Assembly (NCBI GenBank): GCA_028715025.1
Contig: JAQTLG010000074.1
Coordinates: 1-7,595 of the forward strand
Direction: 5' to 3'
Length of the DNA: 7,595 nt
From: Dehalococcoidia bacterium
Lineage (GTDB): Bacteria > Chloroflexota > Dehalococcoidia > GIF9 > UBA5629
Every line of letters starts with the position of its first letter. Positions within the stretch are counted from its first letter, which is position 1. The position numbers and the translations under genes were made by a program. The notes under the pieces are model-generated. The model searched no databases and had not been told where the DNA came from. It worked only from the letters and a program-made list of their open reading frames with translations. Below, in pieces: positions 1-4,448 of the stretch.

Positions 1-58
1 TTTTATATCCGGCTGAATTACTTGTTATTATATGAAAAACCTTCTAACGTTAAACCTT

Positions 59-145
59 TTAATCCTCGACTTCATCTATCGTAAATTCATTAGACTTGTA
101 ATTAATCAGAATATGAAATGACAAGGCAACTTGATAAAGAGACAT
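59..145 (-). CDS. doubtful 28-residue reading frame, possibly leaderless
   Basis: The frame opens with ATG 6 bases after the leftward -10 candidate and has no ribosome site. It runs 28 codons to a TAA, beginning MSLYQVALSF and ending FTIDEVED. The neighbouring frame continues beyond the stop with an open stretch reading GLKGLTLEGFSYNNK, so it could be a decayed gene broken by a frameshift. I recognise no family. In AT-rich DNA a frame this short is weak evidence, and it is listed mainly because of the promoter spacing. Confidence 0.15.
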   Translation of the reverse strand: MSLYQVALSFHILINYKSNEFTIDEVED

Positions 146-159
146 GTAAACATTACAAT
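131..159 (+). promoter_or_regulatory. possible sigma-70 promoter, rightward
   Basis: TTGATA (131-136) and TACAAT (154-159) each match the consensus at 5 of 6 positions and are separated by 17 bases. Nothing downstream on the plus strand looks coding, so a transcript would run into the 3' end of the regulator gene in antisense. Such matches arise often by chance in AT-rich DNA, hence the low confidence. Confidence 0.3.
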
Positions 160-179
160 AGGCTTTCCAATTCTGTCAA
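152..179 (-). promoter_or_regulatory. possible sigma-70 promoter, leftward
   Basis: On the minus strand TTGACA (plus 174-179, full consensus) is followed after 16 bases by TGTAAT (plus 152-157, 5 of 6). Six bases after the -10 box comes an ATG (143-145). This is the same geometry seen at the GTG start of the regulator at 1429. The promoter could serve a leaderless short frame (59-145) or a gene left of the window. AT-richness makes chance matches likely. Confidence 0.35.
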
Positions 180-319
180 GTGGTAGTGCGTGCTACGGGA
201 AAATTGCGGGGATATCAGTTTGATGATTTAGAATTGTAATAAGATTTGAAATTTGCAGGTTATTACCGTTTAGCTGCCAATCAGTTTGATTTTAGGACTG
301 GATTATACCCTGTATCGCT

Positions 320-1429
320 TTATGAATATGCTATCCCCATCAAGCTGGTGTCATATCCACCCAGTGCTTCAACTTGGCGATGGAGGTCGCGCGACTTGAG
401 TATTCTCAGCAGGGACTGTACGGCAGGCAGGTCCAGAAAGTGGTCGGGGATAACCAGATCATAAGGTTCTTCATTCAGCAATAAAAAATCCAGGTCATTG
501 GCTCGAGCTGCGGCTTCTATGCCAATTCCGCAATCAGCTAATCCAGTGGCAACTGTCTCGGCAATGGATAGGTGGCCACTGGCGGTCTTGTCATACCCGT
601 GTATATCTTCCGCCGAAATGCCCGTCTCCCACATAAGGCGATTTAGTAGCCCCCGGCTCCCAGCCCCCGGCCGGCGATTAATAAAAGTCACGTTTGGCTT
701 TGCCAGGTCATCCACATGTCTAATGGCCTTGGGATTTCCGGCCGAAACAATCATTCCTTGTCGCCAAATAGCAAATCTGATAATAGTGCAAGGAAATGGC
801 ACGATCTTTTTCACCAGAGGTGCATTGTAGCAACCCGTTACCTTGTCTTTGAAATCGCACCCTGCGATATGAATATCACCGCGCGCTAAAGCATGCAGAG
901 ACGGCATACTTTCCGCCTCAATCCAGATTAGACGTACACCAAGATCCCGAATCATAGATGCAAGGATTGAAGATGAGGGATCGCAGCCAGAAAGAACCAG
1001 CGTAGGCGTATTTATCGCCGATTCATTTAATACCTGTAAATCAACCTGTCTTTTCCCGTGCATAGCTATCGAAATTGCATCGGCCGGATCAAGTGTGCGG
1101 CTGCCTGATAAACCCCCGGTCATAGGACGGGCCAGTAGTCGCGAACCTAACTTGATAAGCTGAATTCGTGTTCCTCGGGCAGCAGATCCGGGCTTATCCA
1201 TCAATTCTGCCCGCAATCGCTGATCCGAATCATCATCCAGCCAGAATAGCTCCTCAACTGTCGTATTCAATGCACGCGCCAATCGCAGGGCTATTTCAGT
1301 GGAGGGTACAGCTTTACCTGCCTCGATAGCTGTGTAAGCCTGCCGACTGATACCGACAGCCTCAGCCAGGTCGGTCTGCGTGAAACCTGAATCTTTCCTT
1401 ATCTTGTGTATTTTTCGCTTAATCGCCAC
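320..1429 (-). CDS. XRE-type HTH regulator fused to a COG1910/PBP-like substrate-binding domain
   Basis: Predicted cytoplasmic one-component regulator of 369 residues from the preferred GTG start. Residues about 2-62 form a Cro/CI-type helix-turn-helix (IRKDSGFTQTDLAEAVGISR, then AIEAGKAVPSTEIALRLARAL and EELF). After a linker, residues about 142-365 form a periplasmic-binding-protein-like fold of the kind in COG1910 (PF12727), with NRRPGAGSRGLLNRL and a GYDKTASGHLSIAETVATGLADCGIG-type segment. No signal peptide is present. Family knowledge says such fusions sense a small ligand; the COG1910 domain is related to molybdate-binding proteins, but the ligand here is unknown. An ATG at 1454-1456 would add nine residues, but it lies inside the promoter spacer and lacks a ribosome site, so the GTG at 1427-1429 is preferred. 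It is transcribed alone, away from the operon on its right. Confidence 0.9.
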   Translation of the reverse strand: MAIKRKIHKIRKDSGFTQTDLAEAVGISRQAYTAIEAGKAVPSTEIALRLARALNTTVEELFWLDDDSDQRLRAELMDKPGSAARGTRIQLIKLGSRLLARPMTGGLSGSRTLDPADAISIAMHGKRQVDLQVLNESAINTPTLVLSGCDPSSSILASMIRDLGVRLIWIEAESMPSLHALARGDIHIAGCDFKDKVTGCYNAPLVKKIVPFPCTIIRFAIWRQGMIVSAGNPKAIRHVDDLAKPNVTFINRRPGAGSRGLLNRLMWETGISAEDIHGYDKTASGHLSIAETVATGLADCGIGIEAAARANDLDFLLLNEEPYDLVIPDHFLDLPAVQSLLRILKSRDLHRQVEALGGYDTSLMGIAYS

Positions 1430-1435
1430 GAATTT

Positions 1436-1464
1436 ATTGTAAAGTGTACGTAACATATAGTCAA
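1436..1464 (-). promoter_or_regulatory. sigma-70 promoter of the XRE/substrate-binding regulator, probably giving a leaderless mRNA
   Basis: On the minus strand TTGACT (plus 1459-1464) and TACAAT (plus 1436-1441) lie 17 bases apart, each 5 of 6 to consensus. The upstream ATG of the frame (1454-1456) falls within the spacer, so it cannot be in the transcript. The expected start of transcription, about 7 bases past the -10 box, coincides with the GTG at 1427-1429. No Shine-Dalgarno is seen. Confidence 0.65.
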
Positions 1465-1493
1465 TTTAACTTCACTGCCAATCATGTAGCGAA

Positions 1494-1586
1494 TCATACG
1501 TGCTCATGTTCACAGTACGGACAGCGCGTTGCGAATGTAAAATAGCGGATCTCGCGTTGAAGCAATTGCGATCCCCCGAGAATCAC
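1494..1586 (-). CDS. very short Cys-containing reading frame (30 residues), probably a remnant or chance
   Basis: Lying between the DUF4405 gene and the regulator promoter, this frame starts at a GTG without a ribosome site. It ends in RCPYCEHEHV, which resembles one half of a zinc ribbon (CPxC followed by His). It may be the tail of a decayed gene, since no partner CxxC knuckle is present. I recognise no family and would not call it a gene without homologues. Confidence 0.12.
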   Translation of the reverse strand: MILGGSQLLQREIRYFTFATRCPYCEHEHV

Positions 1587-1599
1587 ACGACTACTTGAG

Positions 1600-1620
1600 G
1601 AACAAGTTTATTCCTTGTTC
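1600..1620. repeat. inverted repeat spanning the stop of the DUF4405 gene
   Basis: Arms GAACAAG (1600-1606) and CTTGTTC (1614-1620) are perfect complements around a 7-base loop. They span the TAA of the last gene of the MerR operon. On the minus strand no T-run follows, so this is not a classical intrinsic terminator. It could be a 3' stabilising hairpin or a weak transcription end. Confidence 0.4.
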
Positions 1621-1814
1621 GTCCCCTTAAAATACTTGATCAGCGCTTTCCTGTTCAGCCACGCATGTATACACATTATCACGATAAACAGGACTGCCAT
1701 AAAGATGTGGGCTTCCGGGGGACGTCCTGCATGGAACTCCTGGGACTCCACTATACCGGTCACCACGACCAGTATCAACAGTACAGGCATGGCGATACCG
1801 ATAAATTTTCTCAT
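1608..1814 (-). CDS. small DUF4405/cytochrome b-like two-helix membrane protein
   Basis: Sixty-eight residues with two predicted membrane helices (about 4-24 and 36-53) and a basic tail (NRKALIKYFKG) expected in the cytoplasm. H36 and H50 lie 14 residues apart on the second helix, the spacing typical of paired b-heme ligands within one helix; H28 in the connecting loop is another candidate. The pattern EAH, then IHAWLNRKAL, matches what I know of DUF4405 proteins. It is the third gene of the MerR operon: its GAGGTG ribosome site overlaps the stop codon of the ferredoxin gene, with a 9-base gap. A role as membrane partner passing electrons to or from the ferredoxin is inferred. Heme binding is not proven, and as only two helices are present it would probably need to dimerise to form a heme site. 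Confidence 0.8.
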   Translation of the reverse strand: MRKFIGIAMPVLLILVVVTGIVESQEFHAGRPPEAHIFMAVLFIVIMCIHAWLNRKALIKYFKGTNKE

Positions 1815-1823
1815 TAAAACACC

Positions 1824-2084
1824 TCAATTATCCTGTCGCCTGACACCAAGTGCGGTGATGGCGCCCTGCGGGCAGGCTTTCACACATTTACTGCATCCTT
1901 TGCATTTCTCTGCGTGATCGATACGGGCATGCCTGTGAAAGAGGAAGTCCACTTTGCCGATCACACCGTTCGGGCATGCCGTAGTACATTTCCAGCAGGC
2001 CCGGCACAAGCGTGTGTTGAGCAGAATATATTTGGTCCTGCTATGTCTCAACCGGTGATTGTTTATTCCCGATACTTTTCTCAT
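1824..2084 (-). CDS. 2[4Fe-4S] ferredoxin-like protein
   Basis: Eighty-six residues. Two complete cluster motifs, CRACWKCTTACP (residues about 28-39) and CKGCSKCVKACP (about 61-72), each of the CxxCxxCxxxCP form, indicate two [4Fe-4S] clusters. The segment between them is longer than in clostridial ferredoxins and holds several His residues (FHRHARIDH). There is no signal peptide or membrane helix, so it should act in the cytoplasm as a low-potential electron carrier. It starts 19 bases after the MerR stop with only a poor ribosome site, so translational coupling is likely, and it is followed after 9 bases by the DUF4405 membrane protein. The arrangement suggests a dedicated redox pair under MerR control; the electron donor and acceptor are unknown. 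The first ten or so residues are not conserved family sequence, so the exact start is uncertain. Confidence 0.93.
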   Translation of the reverse strand: MRKVSGINNHRLRHSRTKYILLNTRLCRACWKCTTACPNGVIGKVDFLFHRHARIDHAEKCKGCSKCVKACPQGAITALGVRRQDN

Positions 2085-2103
2085 TTTTTATCAGGAACAG
2101 GTC

Positions 2104-2772
2104 TTATCTATGATGTTCGATGAAGAGCTCACGAAATATCTTGTGTGTCAGGCATGATTTCATTTCAGTCAGCACCCTGGAAAGACGGGCGACGGGAACG
2201 CTCCCAGAACTATGCAGTTCATGCACTTTTTCATGTATCGTTTTGGCCTCATTTCGGACGGCATCAATATATTGTCTATAGACCTGCAGGTCCGAAGGTT
2301 TCAGACCGAACTCAGCAAGTTCGCTGACAATTTGCACGATACGCAGATCGACATCATCATACATCCTACCCTGCGATGTAGCCGCCGGCATGAGCAAGCC
2401 CATTTCATCCAGATCGTTGAGATCGGCAACGGACATACCGGTGGCATTGATTAAATCCTGAAAAGTCATACCCCCGGAGTCTCCCTTCCCTACCGGATGA
2501 AATATATCATCGAGAAAGGTGAGCATCTCTATCAGGTGATTGGTATCTTCGCCGCGTTGCCTTGCGCCCATCATCATTTTTATGGCAGAAAGAGGGAGAA
2601 ACCTTTTCAGTTGTAGCTGCTTGATTAAGCGGATATCCTCGACACACTCCGGGCTGTAGTACGCCATATTGCGGGCGGTCTTGACCGCAGGCGACAGCAG
2701 CCCTTCCCTGACATAGTAATGTATGGTCGGCAGAGACACCCCCGTGATGCGGGATACCTCGCTTATCCGCAT
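2104..2772 (-). CDS. MerR-family regulator with two tandem MerR-like HTH units
   Basis: 222 residues from the preferred ATG. Residues 1-67 are a canonical MerR winged helix: RISEVSRITGVSLPTIHYYV, EGLLSP, NMAYYSPECVEDIRLIKQLQ. Residues about 103-163 repeat the plan more loosely (DLINATGMSVADLNDLDEMG, LLMPA, GRMYDDVDLRIVQIV, GLKPSDL), pointing to an internal duplication. The C-terminal part (about 165-222) is helical and charged. Only C43 and C207 are present, so the metal-binding Cys pairs of MerR/CueR and the SoxR Fe-S Cys cluster are absent. An in-frame ATG 13 codons upstream exists, but the one at 2770-2772 has AGGAGG six bases before it and starts at the family's usual MRISEVS-like sequence. 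It is the first gene of an operon with the ferredoxin and DUF4405 genes, and a palindrome in its own promoter suggests autoregulation. The effector is unknown. Confidence 0.94.
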   Translation of the reverse strand: MRISEVSRITGVSLPTIHYYVREGLLSPAVKTARNMAYYSPECVEDIRLIKQLQLKRFLPLSAIKMMMGARQRGEDTNHLIEMLTFLDDIFHPVGKGDSGGMTFQDLINATGMSVADLNDLDEMGLLMPAATSQGRMYDDVDLRIVQIVSELAEFGLKPSDLQVYRQYIDAVRNEAKTIHEKVHELHSSGSVPVARLSRVLTEMKSCLTHKIFRELFIEHHR

Positions 2773-2776
2773 CAAT

Positions 2777-2784
2777 CCCCTCCT
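2777..2784 (-). promoter_or_regulatory. ribosome binding site that fixes the MerR start
   Basis: On the minus strand AGGAGGGG precedes the ATG at 2770-2772, with six bases from the AGGAGG core. The upstream in-frame ATG at 2809-2811 has no comparable site. Confidence 0.8.
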
Positions 2785-2819
2785 CTTCTCTGTAGCTACC
2801 TTTATATTCATCAGGCTTC

Positions 2820-2844
2820 AAGTGTATAGTATAACTATACACTT
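2820..2844. promoter_or_regulatory. palindromic operator in the MerR operon promoter
   Basis: Arms AAGTGTATAGT (2820-2830) and ACTATACACTT (2834-2844) are perfect inverted copies around the 3-base spacer ATA, with partial symmetry continuing outward (GC and T/A matches at 2815-2818 and 2846-2849). It covers the -10 box, half of the promoter spacer and the expected transcription start. The MerR protein encoded just downstream is the obvious candidate to bind it. Confidence 0.85.
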
Positions 2845-2856
2845 CACGCTTGTCAA
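2828..2856 (-). promoter_or_regulatory. near-consensus sigma-70 promoter of the MerR/ferredoxin/DUF4405 operon
   Basis: On the minus strand TTGACA (plus 2851-2856, perfect) is followed after exactly 17 bases by TATACT (plus 2828-2833, 5 of 6). Transcription should start near 2821, giving a leader of about 50 bases to the ATG at 2772. Classic MerR-activated promoters have a stretched 19-20 base spacer; this one is optimal, so the bound protein probably represses. Confidence 0.85.
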
Positions 2857-2972
2857 TGGCTATACTGAACAGCATTGCGGAGGATTCAGGTCACGCAAAG
2901 ACGTGGCCGGGTTGCCTAACGATTATGATCTTCGGCAGCATTACCGATATTAGATTAACCGATCCCTGATGG

Positions 2973-3113
2973 TCACTTATTGGCCAGTTCTTTCTGATAG
3001 GCCTTCCATCCCGGGCACCAGGTGGTGTGCCATTTCCAGATCCTGCTCATCAGCGCTTTAGGATTGGCCTCGGCATTCTTCTTCATCGGACAGTCTGCAC
3101 ATTTCGATGCCAT
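2973..3113 (-). CDS. 46-residue Cys/Trp-rich small protein, function unknown
   Basis: A good AAGGAG ribosome site (plus 3120-3125) sits six bases before the ATG. The product begins MASKCADCPMKKN and contains IWKWHTTWCPGWKAY near its end. It is basic (8 Lys, 1 Arg) and has four Trp within eleven residues (26-36). C5, C8, H29 and C33 form a CxxC plus HxxxC set that could hold a metal ion. No signal peptide or membrane helix is apparent. I have the impression of similar small proteins annotated as hypothetical in anaerobes but cannot name a family. It is divergent from the PhzF-like gene and separated from the MerR operon by that operon's own promoter, so it is probably its own transcription unit. 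The ribosome site, the sensible codons and the Cys pattern are the reasons for calling it real. Confidence 0.75.
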   Translation of the reverse strand: MASKCADCPMKKNAEANPKALMSRIWKWHTTWCPGWKAYQKELANK

Positions 3114-3153
3114 TATTTTCTCCTTCATTCAAGTTGAACTCATCCACTGTATT

Positions 3154-3165
3154 TATGTATACATA
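3154..3165. promoter_or_regulatory. 12-base palindrome in the divergent region between the small Cys/Trp gene and the PhzF-like gene
   Basis: TATGTATACATA is a perfect palindrome in a very AT-rich 106-base divergent region. It overlaps the -35 candidate of the PhzF promoter and lies about 40 bases upstream of the small gene's ATG, so it could serve as an operator for both. Short AT-rich palindromes are common by chance. Confidence 0.3.
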
Positions 3166-3187
3166 TTTTATATTAATTGGATATAAT
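3158..3187 (+). promoter_or_regulatory. probable promoter of the PhzF-like gene
   Basis: A perfect TATAAT -10 box lies at 3182-3187. The best -35 candidate, TATACA (3158-3163, 4 of 6), is 18 bases upstream. The leader to the ATG at 3220 would be about 26 bases and contains a strong AGGAGGTG ribosome site (3207-3214). Confidence 0.5.
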
Positions 3188-3219
3188 CCGTTACGCTTTT
3201 ACTTACAGGAGGTGGTTTG

Positions 3220-4428
3220 ATGATAATTACGCTGTATCAAATCGATGCATTCACCAACCATATCTTCGGCGGCAATCCCGCCGCCGTCTGCCCGCTGGAC
3301 GAGTGGATCGACGACAGCCTGATGCAGAAGATCGCGGAGGAGAATAACCTGTCGGAGACGGCCTTCTTTGTAAAAAGAGATAGAAGCTACGAGATACGCT
3401 GGTTTACGCCTGCCGTTGAGATCAAACTGGCGGGACATCCTACACTGGCAGCCGCCTACGTCATATTCAACTACTGCAACCACGGCTCCAGCACGATCTA
3501 CTTTTCGTCAAAAAGCGGGGAATTGATCGTTGAAAAAAACGGTGACCTGCTTAAAATGAATTTTCCTGCCTTGAAGGCGACTAGAGCCGCAGCAAATGAC
3601 TTGCTCAACCGCTCGCTGGGATTGGCTCCTATTGAGCTTTACCTGTCGCGCGATTACCTGGCCGTTTATAAATCACAGAAGGATATACTGTCTATCGACC
3701 CTGACTTCGGCCTGCTTAAAAAGCTGGACTGTCTCGGCGTGATCGTAACCGCCCCGGGCGACGAGTCCGATTTCGTCTCGCGCTGTTTTGCTCCGGCTGT
3801 CGGCATCAACGAGGATCCGGTCACCGGCTCTGCCCACTCCACTCTTATTCCCTACTGGGCAAAACGTTTGAATAAGGATACTTTGCATGCATATCAGCTT
3901 TCGCAAAGGGGAGGCGAGCTGTTCTGCAAAAACCTGGGCCGGAGGGTCGAGATCGGCGGAAAAGCTGTGCCCTATCTCAGCGGTAAGATTGTTATTGGAT
4001 CGCCGGTCTTAATGCATCCGCCTCTAACAACTCTGGCGAAAACTCCTTCTCTGGGCATGATGCAGATACCCATCTCTTTCATGATGACGCACCCGCTATG
4101 GCACTTCTTCCCGATCTGGGTGATCTCCAGAGTGACCTCCTCTCCAGCCCGCAGGCGTGTTCCAACCGGCAGTGAGACCAGTGAGATCCCGCTGGTCGTG
4201 ATATTCTCGGCAAACTCACCCGGCTTGAATTCATGTCCATTGAGATTCATCTTTGCAATACTTTCCTGGGCCAGCAGGCTTACCTCTCTCACTTTATCGC
4301 CTCCGGCGTGGGCGTCCCCCTCCATACCAAGGCCCACCTTAAACACGCCCGAGTCGACCGGTGTCTTCCTGACGCCTTTGGTATCGCTCCTGCATACCGC
4401 AATTATTTTAGCCATATTAGCTCCATAA
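3220..4428 (+). CDS. PhzF-family isomerase/epimerase with an anomalous antisense C-terminal extension
   Basis: Residues 1-259 are a full PhzF-family protein: QIDAFTNHIFGGNPAAVC at the N-terminus, NNLSETAFF with catalytic-type E46, GHPTLA with H73, and EDPVTGSAH with D199, ending in the family's usual GRRVEIGGKAV and LSGKIVI. Members usually have about 260-300 residues and catalyse isomerisation or proton-transfer reactions on small molecules; the substrate here is unknown. The frame then stays open for a further 143 codons, to 4428, exactly antisense to the MOSC gene, giving Pro/Ser/Thr/Leu-rich sequence unlike any PhzF. A one-base shift just after residue 259 would meet TAA at 4010-4012, so the true protein is probably about 262 residues, ending near 4012. 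ATG at 3220 is preferred over the adjoining TTG at 3217 because of its spacing to AGGAGGTG. Confidence 0.88.
   Translation: MIITLYQIDAFTNHIFGGNPAAVCPLDEWIDDSLMQKIAEENNLSETAFFVKRDRSYEIRWFTPAVEIKLAGHPTLAAAYVIFNYCNHGSSTIYFSSKSGELIVEKNGDLLKMNFPALKATRAAANDLLNRSLGLAPIELYLSRDYLAVYKSQKDILSIDPDFGLLKKLDCLGVIVTAPGDESDFVSRCFAPAVGINEDPVTGSAHSTLIPYWAKRLNKDTLHAYQLSQRGGELFCKNLGRRVEIGGKAVPYLSGKIVIGSPVLMHPPLTTLAKTPSLGMMQIPISFMMTHPLWHFFPIWVISRVTSSPARRRVPTGSETSEIPLVVIFSANSPGLNSCPLRFIFAILSWASRLTSLTLSPPAWASPSIPRPTLNTPESTGVFLTPLVSLLHTAIILAILAP
3972..4415 (-). CDS. MOSC-domain protein
   Basis: 147 residues forming one small beta-barrel MOSC domain. Typical features are VGLGMEGDAHAGG near residue 28, VSLLAQESI, PGEFAENITTSGI, LPVGTRLRAGE, and the conserved Cys region GKKCHSGC (about 102-109), followed by MPREGVFARVVRGGCIKTGD. 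MOSC domains occur in molybdenum cofactor sulfurase C-termini and in YiiM/YuaD-type proteins, where the conserved Cys is thought to handle sulfur or bind the cofactor; small stand-alone versions are common in anaerobes, and their exact reaction is not settled. The start has a GGAG site six bases upstream. It lies 33 bases after the crotonase gene on the same strand, so it is probably co-transcribed with it. Its last 40 bases overlap the PhzF coding region convergently, and the whole gene is covered by the anomalous PhzF extension. Confidence 0.9.
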   Translation of the reverse strand: MAKIIAVCRSDTKGVRKTPVDSGVFKVGLGMEGDAHAGGDKVREVSLLAQESIAKMNLNGHEFKPGEFAENITTSGISLVSLPVGTRLRAGEEVTLEITQIGKKCHSGCVIMKEMGICIMPREGVFARVVRGGCIKTGDPITILPLR

Positions 4429-4448
4429 AATATCCATATTTCTATTAT

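Larger units (their letters stand above)
1..319. other. AT-rich non-coding stretch downstream of the XRE/substrate-binding regulator gene
   Basis: No convincing gene is visible. Stop codons are dense in all six frames, and base composition is clearly more AT-rich than the rest of the window. It holds two overlapping promoter-like sequences facing opposite ways (131-159 plus, 152-179 minus), a doubtful 28-codon frame (59-145 minus), and an 11-base motif ATCAGTTTGAT found at 214-224 and 280-290. I see no intrinsic terminator with a U-tract for the regulator gene ending at 320. A gene lying left of the window could be driven from here. Confidence 0.6.

Noticed and set aside
498..830. 110-codon plus-strand frame
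   Set aside because: Antisense to the substrate-binding domain of the regulator; no promoter or ribosome site.
320..1429. Naming the regulator a molybdate sensor
   Set aside because: The COG1910-type domain is related to molybdate-binding proteins, but no ligand residues or molybdate transport genes can be seen; the MOSC gene is 2.5 kb away in another unit.
1914..2123. 69-codon plus-strand frame
   Set aside because: Antisense to the ferredoxin gene, whose eight cluster cysteines leave no doubt.
2507..2875. 122-codon minus-strand frame overlapping the MerR gene start
   Set aside because: It is an alternative frame of the MerR gene, crosses that operon's promoter and operator, and has no family features.
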